NCBI RefSeq assembly: GCF_051195235.1
Contig: NZ_JBNFZM010000004.1
Span: forward strand, 248,001 to 312,000
DNA from: Tateyamaria sp947503385
GTDB taxonomy: Bacteria; Pseudomonadota; Alphaproteobacteria; Rhodobacterales; Rhodobacteraceae
Direction of reading: 5' to 3'
Length of the DNA: 64,000 bases
Part shown: piece after piece, positions 43,064 through 52,050 of the stretch
Numbering within the stretch: position 1 is the stretch's first letter
How the letters are laid out: the number at the start of each line of letters is the position of its first letter
Made by a program: the position numbers and the translations under genes
Notes under the pieces: model-generated
Told to the model about the DNA's origin: nothing
Seen by the model: only the letters and a program-made list of their open reading frames with translations
Databases searched by the model: none

Positions 43064-44214
43064 GGGTCTTTTTGCTGGCGGGCGAGCCGTCCGGAGACGC
43101 TTTGGGGGCGGCCTTGATGGCAGGTCTCAAGACACTTGCGCCGGATGTGCAATTCGATGGTATCGGCGGGCCGTTGATGCAGGCAGAAGGGTTGACCAGC
43201 CGTTTTGACATGTCGGAACTGACCGTCATGGGCATCGCCGAAGTGCTGCCCAAATACGTCCACCTCAAACGTCGGATCGCTGAAACCGCACGCGCCGTCG
43301 TTGACACGCGACCCGACGTCCTGATTACCATTGATGCGCCCGATTTTTCGTTTCGCGTGGCCAAGCTGGTCAAGGCGCAAGGCGCCGTGCGCACCGTGCA
43401 CTACGTCGCCCCAACCGTCTGGGCATGGCGTCCGGGGCGCGCCAAGAAAATGGCGCAGTATATTGACCACGTCCTCGCGCTTTTTCCGTTCGAGCCGCCA
43501 TATATGGAAGCCGAAGGCATGGCCTGCGACTTCGTCGGGCATCCGGCGGCGAACGTGCCCCGCGCATCAGAGGCGGAGTGTGCCGCGTTTCGTGCCGCGC
43601 ATGGGCTGGACGCGGCTGACCCGCTGATGCTGGTTCTGCCGGGGTCGCGCAAAGGGGAAGTGGCGCGCATGGGGCCGGTCTTTGGCGCGGCGCTGGGTCG
43701 GTTGCAGGACACACATCCGGACATGCGCATGATCCTGCCCGCAGCGCCGTCCGTGGCCGAAGCGGTGCTGGAAGAGGTGGCACGCTGGCCGGTTGCGCCG
43801 CTGGTGCTGGACCCGCGCGGCAAGTCCGTGGAAGCGATCAAGGCGAAGAAATCCGTGGCCTTTGCCGCCGCAGATGTGGCGCTGGCCACATCCGGCACAG
43901 TGTCGCTGGAGCTCGCCGCAGCGGGCACGCCGATGGTCAGCGCCTTTGACCTGCACTGGCTGAGCCGCGCGATCATCAGTCGGATGGTCACCACGGACAC
44001 GGGCAGTCTGATCAATCATGTCACTGACAGCCGCGTGGTGCCCGAAGTGGTGGGCCGCGAGATGAATGTGGATAACACCGTTGCCGCTATGGAGACGCTG
44101 TTGCAGGACCCCGAGCCGCAGCGCGCGGCCATGGCACTGACAATGGAGCGGTTGGGGCAGGGCGGCGAAGACCCCGGCCTGCGCGCGGCCCGCGCCGTGC
44201 TGGATCGGATGTAA
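43051..44214 (+). CDS. lpxB: Lipid-A-disaccharide synthase
   Basis: 387 residues from a GTG inside the end of lpxI. It is a GT19 glycosyltransferase condensing lipid X with UDP-diacylglucosamine. Motifs: LLAGEPSGDALGAALM, GIGGPLMQAEG, VAPTVWAWRPGRAKKMA, FVGHPAANV, LPGSRKGEV, ATSGTVSLELAAAGTPM. It is the last gene of the long plus-strand run. The 228 bp after it have no gene; a small GCGCC-TGC-GGCGC hairpin lies at 44224-44236. Confidence 0.96.
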   Translation: MGALRVFLLAGEPSGDALGAALMAGLKTLAPDVQFDGIGGPLMQAEGLTSRFDMSELTVMGIAEVLPKYVHLKRRIAETARAVVDTRPDVLITIDAPDFSFRVAKLVKAQGAVRTVHYVAPTVWAWRPGRAKKMAQYIDHVLALFPFEPPYMEAEGMACDFVGHPAANVPRASEAECAAFRAAHGLDAADPLMLVLPGSRKGEVARMGPVFGAALGRLQDTHPDMRMILPAAPSVAEAVLEEVARWPVAPLVLDPRGKSVEAIKAKKSVAFAAADVALATSGTVSLELAAAGTPMVSAFDLHWLSRAIISRMVTTDTGSLINHVTDSRVVPEVVGREMNVDNTVAAMETLLQDPEPQRAAMALTMERLGQGGEDPGLRAARAVLDRM

Positions 44215-44270
44215 GCCAATTGCGCGCCTGCGGCGCATTACAGTGTTGATTTGGCGCTTCTGGACCCACC

Positions 44271-44447
44271 AAAACCAAGGTGTTCAGGCCGCCGACACAT
44301 GATCTCTGGCGTGACAGGGGCCAGTCTGCCGTTCAAGCAGAAATACGGTTTCCTCTGGCAGGGACCCTCCGGATTTCCGCTGGACCGTCAGCCTGCCCCC
44401 TGTCTCTTGGAGATCAAGCGACGGCGGCTCCGAAACCAAGGTTCAGG
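44271..44447. repeat. Imperfect short direct repeat flanking about 140 bp of non-coding sequence
   Basis: AAAACCAAGGTGTTCAGG (44271-44288) recurs as GAAACCAAGGTTCAGG (44432-44447), where the second copy spans the tyrS stop. The intervening DNA has no gene. It could mark a deletion or insertion scar, or be chance. Confidence 0.35.
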
Positions 44448-45684
44448 TCAGTTGCACCAGCGCGTGGCGCTTTTTGCCCGCAGACAGCTTGATCGGGCTG
44501 GTCAGTGCGTCGGCGTCGATCATCGTACCTGCGTCGGTCAGGGGCGCGTCGTTGAGGCGCGCGCCGCCCTCGGCGATCAGGCGCTTGGCCTCCTTGCCCG
44601 ACCCGGCAAGGCCCGATTTCACGATCAGTTGCACGATGGAGATGCCGTCGCCCACATCTGTTGCGCTCAATGTCAGTGTGGGCAGGTCATCACCCACGCC
44701 ACCCTTTTCGAACACGTCGCGCGCGGTCTGGGCCGCGGCGGCGGCCGCATCAGCGCCGTGCAGCAGCGTCGTAACCTCGGTGGCAAGCCGCACCTTGGCC
44801 TCATTGATCTCGGATCCTTGGAGCGCACCCATGCGGTCGCATTCGTCCACTGGCAATTCGGTGTAGAGTTTGAGGAAGCGGCCCACATCGGCGTCCGTGG
44901 TGTTGCGCCAGAACTGCCAGAATTCATAGGGCGACAGCATTTCGGCATTCAGCCAGACGGCACCGGATTGCGATTTGCCCATCTTCTTGCCGTCCGAGGT
45001 GGTGAGCAGGGGTGAGGTGAGGCCATAGACCTCGCCCTCGATCACGCGGCGCGTGAGGTCGATCCCGTTGACGATATTGCCCCACTGATCGCTGCCGCCC
45101 ATTTGCAGGATGCAGCCGTAGCGGCGGTGCAGTTCCATGAAATCATAGGCTTGCAGGATCATGTAGTTGAATTCGAGAAAGCTCAGGGACTGTTCGCGGT
45201 CCAGCCGCGACTTGACGCTTTCAAATGACAGCATCCGGTTGATCGAAAAATGCCGCCCGATGTCGCGCAGGAAATCGAGATAGTTCAGATCGTCCAGCCA
45301 TTCGGCATTGTTCAGCATCTGCGCGCCCGCATCATAGTCGATATAGGCGGCAAACACCTGGCGGATGCCTTCGATATTGTCGTCAATGGCCGCCGCATCG
45401 AGCAGGGGCCGTTCATCGGCCCGAAACGACGGATCGCCCACTTTGGTCGTGCCGCCGCCCATCAACGTAATGGGCCTGTGCCCGGTCTGCTGGAACCAGC
45501 GCAGCATCATGATCTGGATCAGCGAGCCCACATGTAGCGACCGCGCAGTGGCGTCAAACCCGATATAGCCCGACTGACCGGGCGTAAGCAGCGCCTCGTC
45601 CAGCGCCTGCATATCCGTGCAGTCGGCCAAAAAGCCGCGGGACTGCATCACATGCAGAAAATCGGAGCGGGGCGTGTACGTCAT
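44443..45684 (-). CDS. tyrS: Tyrosyl-tRNA synthetase
   Basis: 413 residues from the ATG at 45684 (MTYTPRSDFL); an in-frame extension starts 15 codons earlier but is not homologous. Class I synthetase: Rossmann fold with FDATARSLHVGSL (HIGH-like), tyrosine pocket QAYDFMELHRRYG, GGSDQWGN, and KKMGKSQSG (KMSKS-like). The C-terminal S4-like RNA-binding domain (VKSGLAGSGKEAKRLIAEGG) is present. It is divergent from anmK with 63 bp between starts. Confidence 0.96.
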   Translation of the reverse strand: MTYTPRSDFLHVMQSRGFLADCTDMQALDEALLTPGQSGYIGFDATARSLHVGSLIQIMMLRWFQQTGHRPITLMGGGTTKVGDPSFRADERPLLDAAAIDDNIEGIRQVFAAYIDYDAGAQMLNNAEWLDDLNYLDFLRDIGRHFSINRMLSFESVKSRLDREQSLSFLEFNYMILQAYDFMELHRRYGCILQMGGSDQWGNIVNGIDLTRRVIEGEVYGLTSPLLTTSDGKKMGKSQSGAVWLNAEMLSPYEFWQFWRNTTDADVGRFLKLYTELPVDECDRMGALQGSEINEAKVRLATEVTTLLHGADAAAAAAQTARDVFEKGGVGDDLPTLTLSATDVGDGISIVQLIVKSGLAGSGKEAKRLIAEGGARLNDAPLTDAGTMIDADALTSPIKLSAGKKRHALVQLT

Positions 45685-45747
45685 GGGCTTGTCCTTGGGT
45701 GGGGCTGCGTGCTGTCTATAGTTGGGCAAGGGGCGAAGGAAAAGACC

Positions 45748-46851
45748 ATGGATAAGGTCCGGGCCAAGGGGACGGTGATCAGGGCGCTGGGGGCGATGTC
45801 AGGCACATCGCTCGATGGGGTCGACGCCGCCATGATCGAGACGGATGGCGTTGCCATTCATGGTTTTGGTCGGTCTGGGTACCGTGCATATTCCGATGAC
45901 GAACGGGCTGTGTTGCGGCGCGCCTTGGGGCAGTGGTCCGGACCCACGCTGGGTCCGGCGACGGACGTGACGATGCGGGCGCATCAGGAATTGCTCGCGG
46001 ACTTCCCCGACGCGGATGTGATCGGCTTTCACGGTCAGACGGTGGCACATGCGCCGCGTTTGCACGGAACGCTGCAATTGGGCGATGGCACCGTTCTGGC
46101 ACAGGCATTGCGCCGTCCGGTTGTGTGGGATTTTCGCAGCTCTGATGTGGCGTTGGGGGGCGAGGGCGCGCCCCTTGCTCCGTTCTTTCACTTTGCCTGT
46201 GCCAAATGGATCGGGGCAGAGGCCCCTGTGGCCTTTCTGAACTTGGGCGGTGTGGGCAACATCACATGGGTCGATCCACGCTTTGACGCGCAGCAAGAGG
46301 CGGGGGCGCTGCTGGCCTTTGACACGGGGCCAGCGAATGCGCCGGTCAACGACCTGATGCAGGAACGGCTGGGCTTGGCCTATGACAAAGGCGGCTGTGT
46401 CGCGGCGGGGGGGACAGTGGAGACCGGTGCGTTGGAGCTATTTTTGGCCGAACCGTTCTTTGCCAAGATGCCCCCCAAGTCGCTGGACCGGAACGACTTT
46501 GCCGAAATGGTAAATCTGGTGCGCGAACTCAGCGATGCGGATGCGGCCGCCACGCTGACGGCCATGTGCGCCGCCGGTGTGGCGCAAGCCATGGAACACT
46601 GTCCGACATTGCCGACGCGGATGCTGGTCACTGGCGGCGGGCGTCACAACCCGGTTTTGATGGAAATGTTGGAAGTGTCACTGGACTGCCCGGTGGAGCC
46701 GGTTGAGGCGGTGGGATTGGACGGTGATATGCTTGAGGCGCAGGCCTTTGCCTATCTGGCGGTGCGTGTGGCGCGGGGGTTGCCAACGTCGTGCCCCGGC
46801 ACGACAGGTGTCCGCGCTGCGGTTGGCGGGGGCGTCGTGTCCGTGCCCTGA
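45748..46851 (+). CDS. anmK: Anhydro-N-acetylmuramic acid kinase
   Basis: 367 residues from the ATG at 45748 with GAAGGA upstream. It opens and phosphorylates 1,6-anhydroMurNAc in peptidoglycan recycling, giving MurNAc-6-phosphate. Visible are ALGAMSGTSLDGVDAA (ATP/phosphate), FHGQTVAHAP, FLNLGGVGNITWV, FDTGPANAPVND and VTGGGRHNPVLM. The C-terminal VRAAVGGGV follows the family. Lytic transglycosylases such as the one at 23999-24589 generate its substrate. Confidence 0.94.
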   Translation: MDKVRAKGTVIRALGAMSGTSLDGVDAAMIETDGVAIHGFGRSGYRAYSDDERAVLRRALGQWSGPTLGPATDVTMRAHQELLADFPDADVIGFHGQTVAHAPRLHGTLQLGDGTVLAQALRRPVVWDFRSSDVALGGEGAPLAPFFHFACAKWIGAEAPVAFLNLGGVGNITWVDPRFDAQQEAGALLAFDTGPANAPVNDLMQERLGLAYDKGGCVAAGGTVETGALELFLAEPFFAKMPPKSLDRNDFAEMVNLVRELSDADAAATLTAMCAAGVAQAMEHCPTLPTRMLVTGGGRHNPVLMEMLEVSLDCPVEPVEAVGLDGDMLEAQAFAYLAVRVARGLPTSCPGTTGVRAAVGGGVVSVP

Positions 46852-46876
46852 CGCGCCGACCAGAGCAGCAACAGGA

Positions 46877-47296
46877 TCAGGCGCGGGGAATGGTGAACCT
46901 CGGTGGTGCAAGCGTAAAGCCGTCGAACTGAAACCCCGGTGACACGGTGCAACTGACCAATGTCCATGCGCCCGTGCTGCGCGCGGCTTGCCAATGATGT
47001 TTGGGGACGATGATCTGCGGCGCGCCGCGATCCAGATCGGGGGTCAACAGATGCTCCTGCGCAGGACCGGCTTCTGTCGCGCTCAGGCTCAGGATCAAGG
47101 GCGCGCCTGCGTGATACAGCCAGATTTCGGTGGCGTCGACTGTGTGCCAATGGCTTGTCTCACCTTCGGCCAGCAGGAAATAGATGCAGGTGCCCGTGGG
47201 CCTGCCGTCATTCGCGGCCATCCAGGTTTGACGGAAATGCCCCCCTTCGGGATGCGGCGCGAGATCCAGCCGCGCGATCACCTCGTCCGCCGTCAT
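46877..47296 (-). CDS. Cupin-family protein (DUF985/Cupin_5)
   Basis: 139 residues. A single cupin fold with PHPEGGHFRQTW, IYFLLAEGETSHWHTVDATEIWLYHAGAP (split here by the beta turns), and a C-terminal TVSPGFQFDGFTLA, which match the DUF985 family. The His and Glu of the ETSHWH and TEIW segments are the likely metal or ligand-binding residues. Function in this family is not settled. It is translationally coupled to the upstream acetyltransferase gene (ATGA, 4 bp). Confidence 0.8.
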   Translation of the reverse strand: MTADEVIARLDLAPHPEGGHFRQTWMAANDGRPTGTCIYFLLAEGETSHWHTVDATEIWLYHAGAPLILSLSATEAGPAQEHLLTPDLDRGAPQIIVPKHHWQAARSTGAWTLVSCTVSPGFQFDGFTLAPPRFTIPRA

Positions 47297-47817
47297 GCGG
47301 GGGCCTGCAAGGCGATGTCGAAGAACCGCAGATGCGGCACATAGGCAGGCTCAGGCTCGTAATATGGCGCGCAAGGCCGGAACCCCAGCGCCTCGTAGAG
47401 CGATACCGCTTCGTGCAGCGGCGCAATCGTGTCGAGCACCATGCGGCGGTATCCGTCGGCGCTCGCGCGTCTGATCCCCTCCTGCATCAGAGCGCGACCG
47501 GCCCCCAGACCGCGCGCGTCGGGGTCCACGAACACGCGCTTGATCTCTGTCACGCCGTTAGGACCCAAAGGGTAATACATTGCACAGCCAATCACTGCAC
47601 CGTCATGCTCTGCCAGAATGATATCGCCCTTGGGACGGGCATGTGTCTGCGGCAAAGCGGCAATCATTTGCGCGTAGCTGTCCGCCGAATAGTAGCGCTC
47701 CACGATGCCGGGGATATGCGTCGACCGTTCCGCCAGCAACGCGCGGTAGGCCCAGCACAGCCGCGCCACTGCGTCCATATCGGCGGCGGTTGCGCTGCGC
47801 AGTCTCACATTGCTCAT
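47293..47817 (-). CDS. GNAT-family N-acetyltransferase
   Basis: 174 residues from the ATG at 47817 (MSNVRLRSATAADMD), which has GAAGGACGG upstream; a longer frame exists but is not homologous. The acetyl-CoA loop is VDPDARGLGAGRALMQEG, preceded by EIKRVF and followed by LYEALGFRPCAPY. The substrate is unknown. It forms a two-gene unit with the cupin gene. Confidence 0.85.
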   Translation of the reverse strand: MSNVRLRSATAADMDAVARLCWAYRALLAERSTHIPGIVERYYSADSYAQMIAALPQTHARPKGDIILAEHDGAVIGCAMYYPLGPNGVTEIKRVFVDPDARGLGAGRALMQEGIRRASADGYRRMVLDTIAPLHEAVSLYEALGFRPCAPYYEPEPAYVPHLRFFDIALQAPA

Positions 47818-47883
47818 CTGTCCGTCCTTCGGGTCATCAGCGCCCGGCGCAAGACGCCGCAGCCTTGCGCAAACAGTGAGGTG

Positions 47884-47913
47884 TGGCGCGCAAGGTTTCA
47901 AGCCTGCGCGCCA
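47884..47913 (-). terminator. Hairpin downstream of eno
   Basis: Perfect 9-bp arms TGGCGCGCA (47884-47892) and TGCGCGCCA (47905-47913), about 18 bp beyond the eno stop on the minus strand. There is no T-run, so termination would need Rho or be weak. Confidence 0.4.
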
Positions 47914-47930
47914 GTGTTGGCCCAAGGGCG

Positions 47931-49205
47931 TCAGCGCAGAATGCTGCGGCCCGCATATTCGGCGGTTTCGCCCAACAACTCTTCGATCCGGATCAGTTGG
48001 TTGTATTTCGCCAACCGGTCAGAGCGGGCCAGCGATCCGGTTTTGATTTGTCCGCAATTCGTGGCCACGGCAAGATCGGCAATGGTCGCATCTTCGGTTT
48101 CACCTGACCGATGCGACATGACGTTGGTGTAACGGGCGCGGTGGGCCATATCGACTGCTTTAAGTGTTTCGGACAAGCTGCCGATTTGGTTCACTTTTAC
48201 CAGCATCGAATTTGCACAGCCACGCTTAATCCCTTCGGCGAGACGCGCCGGGTTCGTCACAAACAGGTCGTCACCCACCAATTGCACACGGTCCCCGATG
48301 GCGTCGGTCAGGGCCTTCCAGCCGTCCCAGTCATCTTCCCCCATTCCATCCTCGATGGAGATGATGGGATAGTCGTTCACCAACGCTTCGAGATAGGCGG
48401 CGTTCTCTTCGGAGCTCAGCGATTTGCCTTCGCCGGCCAGCACGTATTTGCCGTCCTTGAAGTATTCTGTCGCCGCGCAGTCCAATGCGAGATAAATTTC
48501 CTCCCCAGGCTTATACCCAGCCTTCTCAATAGACTTGAGAATGAAATCAAGAGCATCGCGGGTGGAGTTGATGTTGGGCGCAAAGCCACCCTCATCCCCG
48601 ATCCCGGTGGACAGACCCGCATCTGTCAGTTCTTTCTTCAGTGTGTGGAAGACTTCGGACCCCATGCGCACCGCCTCGCGGATATTGCTGGCCGACACCG
48701 GCATGATCATGAATTCCTGGATGTCGATAGGGTTATCGGCATGTTCGCCGCCGTTGATGATGTTCATCATCGGCACCGGCAGCATCCGCGCCGAGGTGCC
48801 GCCGACATAGCGATAGAGCGGTTGCGACGTCCAATCCGCTGCCGCCTTTGCGGCTGCCAAGGACACGCCGAGGATTGCGTTCGCACCCAACCGCGCCTTG
48901 TTGTCGGTGCCGTCCAGTTCGATCATCGTTGCGTCGACCTCTTCCTGCTCGGTCGCGTCGATGCCCAGCAGAGCTTCGGCAATCTCGCCGTTCACGGCGG
49001 CGACGGCCTCCAGCACACCCTTGCCCTTGTACCGCGCCTTGTCGCCGTCCCGCTTTTCTACGGCCTCATAGGCGCCCGTGGATGCGCCCGACGGGACAGC
49101 GGCCCGGCCCATGGTCCCGTCTTCGAGGGTCACGTCCACTTCGACCGTGGGATTGCCGCGACTGTCGAGGATTTCGCGGGCGTGGATGTCGATAATGGTG
49201 CTCAT
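47931..49205 (-). CDS. eno: Enolase
   Basis: 424 residues. It interconverts 2-phosphoglycerate and phosphoenolpyruvate with two Mg ions. Signatures are the N-terminal AREILDSRGNPTVEVDV, GAILGVSLAAAKAAA, the lid and proton-shuttle STGIGDEGGFAPN, metal ligand ISIEDGMGEDDW and the family signature MLVKVNQIGSLSETL. The upstream region holds a LacI-type palindrome 45-58 bp before the start. Confidence 0.97.
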   Translation of the reverse strand: MSTIIDIHAREILDSRGNPTVEVDVTLEDGTMGRAAVPSGASTGAYEAVEKRDGDKARYKGKGVLEAVAAVNGEIAEALLGIDATEQEEVDATMIELDGTDNKARLGANAILGVSLAAAKAAADWTSQPLYRYVGGTSARMLPVPMMNIINGGEHADNPIDIQEFMIMPVSASNIREAVRMGSEVFHTLKKELTDAGLSTGIGDEGGFAPNINSTRDALDFILKSIEKAGYKPGEEIYLALDCAATEYFKDGKYVLAGEGKSLSSEENAAYLEALVNDYPIISIEDGMGEDDWDGWKALTDAIGDRVQLVGDDLFVTNPARLAEGIKRGCANSMLVKVNQIGSLSETLKAVDMAHRARYTNVMSHRSGETEDATIADLAVATNCGQIKTGSLARSDRLAKYNQLIRIEELLGETAEYAGRSILR

Positions 49206-49241
49206 GGGATGTCCTTTCGAAAGGCAGGTTTACGCAGCGTC

Positions 49242-49263
49242 TAACGTTATGTTGGCGCTAACA
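49242..49263. promoter_or_regulatory. LacI-type palindromes upstream of eno
   Basis: TGTTGGCGCTAACA (49250-49263) is a 14-bp palindrome with one mismatched pair, and TAACGTTA (49242-49249) abuts it. The GCGC-centred TTAGCGCTAA form is typical of LacI-family sites, and in alphaproteobacteria such regulators control central carbon genes, which would fit eno. Confidence 0.5.
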
Positions 49264-49274
49264 CAAAGGGGTTT

Positions 49275-50162
49275 TCATGTCGCAGGGGCCGATTTGTGCC
49301 TGTGTTCGCGCCACAGGGTGTACAGGCCGGAGCCAATGATGATCGCCACGCCGACCAGTGTGACAGTGTCCGGCACTTCGGCAAAGACGGCGATACCGAT
49401 GATCAGGGCAAAGACCATGCGGGTGTAGCGGAACGGCGTGACAAAGCTGACCTCTCCGACGCGCATCGCGGACACGATGAATCGGTAGGAGAATGCGCCG
49501 ATGACCGCTGCCACACCCAGCAGGCCCCATTCGCGCAGGGTCGGTGTGACATAGTCGCTGCCCTGCACCCACATCATCGCCGCACCCGCAGGCACCAGCA
49601 GCCCAAATGCAACGAAGCTCAGCTGCAAAGCGGATAGGGATGCGGGCGCGCGACGGGTGGCCAGATCGCGGATCGACAGGCCAATCATGCCCTGCACGGC
49701 AAAAAGCACGTTCCAGTCGAACCCGTCCAACCCCGGACGCAGGATCAACAGGACGCCGATCAGACCGATGGATATAGCGGCCCAGCGGCGCCAGCCGACC
49801 TGTTCGCCCAAAAACAGGGCCGCCCCAAGTGTGACCATCAGCGGCGTGGTCTGTAGAATTGCCGACGCCGTTGCCAGCGGGATAAGCACAAGCGCCGATA
49901 CAAAACCCAGCGTGCCGATCAATTCGCCCGCATTGCGGATCAGAACCGGAGTGCTGAGCAATTCGGCACTGAACAGCGGCTGCCGCTTGATGGTGCAGGC
50001 GACACCCATAATCAGCGCACCGCCAGCCCCCAGTAAGGCCAGCAACTGACCGACAGGGATCGCGCCGCCCAGAAATTTGATAAACATGTCCTCGATGGCA
50101 AAGCACAGCATGGCCAGCACCATCAGGCCTGCGCCGGTCAGGTTGTCGCGGGGGGTGCTCAC
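49275..50162 (-). CDS. DMT-superfamily EamA transporter
   Basis: 295 residues, ten predicted membrane helices arranged as two EamA halves (about 8-140 and 150-283). Typical features are AMLCFAIEDMFIKFLGG, ALFLGEQVGWRRW and the C-terminal VGVAIIIGSGLYTLWREHR. The substrate is unknown (drug or metabolite efflux is common). The GTG start overlaps the fur/mur stop by 4 bp, so the pair is cotranscribed. Confidence 0.87.
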   Translation of the reverse strand: MSTPRDNLTGAGLMVLAMLCFAIEDMFIKFLGGAIPVGQLLALLGAGGALIMGVACTIKRQPLFSAELLSTPVLIRNAGELIGTLGFVSALVLIPLATASAILQTTPLMVTLGAALFLGEQVGWRRWAAISIGLIGVLLILRPGLDGFDWNVLFAVQGMIGLSIRDLATRRAPASLSALQLSFVAFGLLVPAGAAMMWVQGSDYVTPTLREWGLLGVAAVIGAFSYRFIVSAMRVGEVSFVTPFRYTRMVFALIIGIAVFAEVPDTVTLVGVAIIIGSGLYTLWREHRHKSAPAT

Positions 50163-50581
50163 GTGCGTTTCTTTGGCACGCCATACAGCTCAAGCCGGTG
50201 TCCGCGCAGCTCGTACCCGAGCTTGTCGGCAATTTTTTCCTGAAGTGCTTCGATCTCGGCATCGACGAATTCGATCACCTCGCCGGAATTGAGGTCGATG
50301 AGATGGTCGTGGTGTTCGCGTTCGGCGTCCTCGTATCGGGCGCGGCCGTCGCCAAATTCCAGCTTGTCGAGAATGCCCGCCTCTTCGAACAGTTTGACCG
50401 TGCGGTAGACGGTTGCAATCGAAATGCCCGCGTCAACAGCGCTGGCGCGGTTGTAAAGCTCTTCGACATCCGGATGGTCGTCTGACGCTTCCAATACGCG
50501 GGCAATCACCCTGCGGGGATGGGTCATGCGCAGCCCCTTGGCTTCGCAGCGGTCGATGATTGTAGGGCGTGCGCGCGTCAT
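50159..50581 (-). CDS. Fur-family transcriptional regulator (Fur/Mur type)
   Basis: 140 residues. The N-terminal winged helix contains HPDVEELYNRASAVDAGISI and ATVYRTVKLFEEAGI; the C-terminal regulatory domain has EHHDHLIDLNSGEVIEF, the metal site, and ends GHRLELYGVPKK. It resembles the Fur/Mur branch rather than Irr or Zur. In alphaproteobacteria this branch usually senses manganese (Mur), sometimes iron. Conserved His residues of the metal site are present. A cluster of TGCAAA repeats occupies its upstream region. Confidence 0.9.
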   Translation of the reverse strand: MTRARPTIIDRCEAKGLRMTHPRRVIARVLEASDDHPDVEELYNRASAVDAGISIATVYRTVKLFEEAGILDKLEFGDGRARYEDAEREHHDHLIDLNSGEVIEFVDAEIEALQEKIADKLGYELRGHRLELYGVPKKRT

Positions 50582-50637
50582 GGCGCCGTCTTAGCGAAGC
50601 GGTGCGGCGGGGGCAATTGGGCATTGCCCCGGGACGG

Positions 50638-50717
50638 TTTGCAAAGGGATGGGTTCGGGTTTGCAAAGTCACATTGCAAATTGTGAAGGCGGAATATGCA
50701 AACTGCGCCCGTGCAAA
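50638..50717. promoter_or_regulatory. Cluster of five TGCAAA repeats between fur/mur and the DEAD-box gene
   Basis: TGCAAA occurs at 50640, 50662, 50675, 50697 and 50712, twice as the palindrome TTTGCAAA (50638-50645, 50660-50667). Spacings are 22, 13, 22 and 15 bp. The block sits in the 183-bp divergent gap of the Fur/Mur gene and the helicase gene. It is a candidate autoregulatory site; a match to the known Mur box has to be checked. Confidence 0.5.
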
Positions 50718-50764
50718 CAGCCAAATCCGGTTGACGCCATGCGTTGTTGGGGCCACTGGGACAC

Positions 50765-52036
50765 ATGAGCGATTTTGACATGATGGCCCTCCCGCCGCAA
50801 CTGGCGGCGAAAGTGGCCGAAGCCGGGCTGACAACGCCCACCCCGATCCAGGCCCAAGCCATTCCACATGCCATGAACGGGCGTGACGTGATGGGGCTTG
50901 CCCAGACAGGCACCGGCAAGACCGCTGCATTCGGCATCCCGCTGATTGCGCGCCTGATGGAAGAGGGCGGGCGGCCTGCGCCCAAGACGGCGCGCGGCCT
51001 TGTTCTGGCACCCACGCGCGAGTTGGCCGCGCAAATTGCCAAAGTGCTGCGCGACCTGACAGACCTGCGCGTGCAAATTGTGGTGGGTGGTGTGTCCATC
51101 AATCCGCAAATCCAGCGTCTGACCAAGGGCGCGGACATCATGGTGGCCACACCGGGCCGCCTGCTGGATTTGGTCGAGCGGCGGGCGATCCGGCTGGACG
51201 AAACCGGGTTTCTGGTGCTGGACGAAGCGGATCAGATGCTGGACCTCGGGTTTGTGCACGCGTTGCGCAAGATTGCCAGCATGATGGGCGACAACCGCCA
51301 AACCATGCTATTTTCGGCGACCATGCCCAAGCAGATGGCCGAGATTGCGCAAAGCTATTTGCGCGAGCCGATCCGGGTTGAGGTGTCTCCTCCCGGCAAA
51401 GCGGCTGACAAGGTCGAGCAATCCGTGCATTTCATCGCCAAGGCCGAGAAATCCGCGCTGCTCATTGAGTTGATGGACAAGCACCGTGAGAACCGGGCGC
51501 TGGTGTTTACCCGCACCAAACATGGCGCGGACAAACTGGCGCGCAATCTGGGGCGTGCAGGCTTTGCGGTGGCGGCGATCCATGGCGACAAACGGCAGGG
51601 GCAGCGCGAACGCGCGCTTGAGGCGTTCAAATCGCGCGACATCCGCGTGCTGGTGGCAACGGATGTTGCGGCGCGCGGTCTCGACATTCCCGACGTGCTT
51701 TACGTCTACAATTACGAACTGCCGAACGTGCCGGAGGCTTATGTACACCGCATCGGGCGGACCGCACGGGCGGGCAAGGAAGGGCAGGCGGTCGCACTAT
51801 GTGCCCCGGACGAGATGCCGTATCTCAAAGACATCCAGAAGGTGATGAAGATCAGCATTCCCATTGCATCGGGCCGACCGTGGGAAGAGATGCCAGACCC
51901 CAATGCGCCCCAAAAATCGACGCGCGGGCGCGGCCGTGGACGACCCGGCGGGCGTCCGGGCGCCAAGCCTGGCGGTGCGCCCGGTACGTCGAAGCCCAGC
52001 AACCGGCGGCGGCGCAAGCCGAAACCCAAGGCATAA
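50765..52036 (+). CDS. DEAD-box ATP-dependent RNA helicase (RhlE-like)
   Basis: 423 residues from the ATG at 50765; an in-frame start seven codons earlier is less likely. All helicase motifs are present: Q motif PTPIQAQAIP, AQTGTGKTAAF, PTRELA, TPGRLLD, VLDEADQML, FSATMPK, ATDVAARGLDIP and HRIGRTARAG. The C-terminus is a short basic Arg/Gly/Pro/Lys tail, as in RhlE-type enzymes that act in ribosome assembly and cold growth. It lies divergent to fur/mur across the TGCAAA cluster. Confidence 0.92.
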   Translation: MSDFDMMALPPQLAAKVAEAGLTTPTPIQAQAIPHAMNGRDVMGLAQTGTGKTAAFGIPLIARLMEEGGRPAPKTARGLVLAPTRELAAQIAKVLRDLTDLRVQIVVGGVSINPQIQRLTKGADIMVATPGRLLDLVERRAIRLDETGFLVLDEADQMLDLGFVHALRKIASMMGDNRQTMLFSATMPKQMAEIAQSYLREPIRVEVSPPGKAADKVEQSVHFIAKAEKSALLIELMDKHRENRALVFTRTKHGADKLARNLGRAGFAVAAIHGDKRQGQRERALEAFKSRDIRVLVATDVAARGLDIPDVLYVYNYELPNVPEAYVHRIGRTARAGKEGQAVALCAPDEMPYLKDIQKVMKISIPIASGRPWEEMPDPNAPQKSTRGRGRGRPGGRPGAKPGGAPGTSKPSNRRRRKPKPKA

Positions 52037-52050
52037 GAGTTGGCGTCGGA

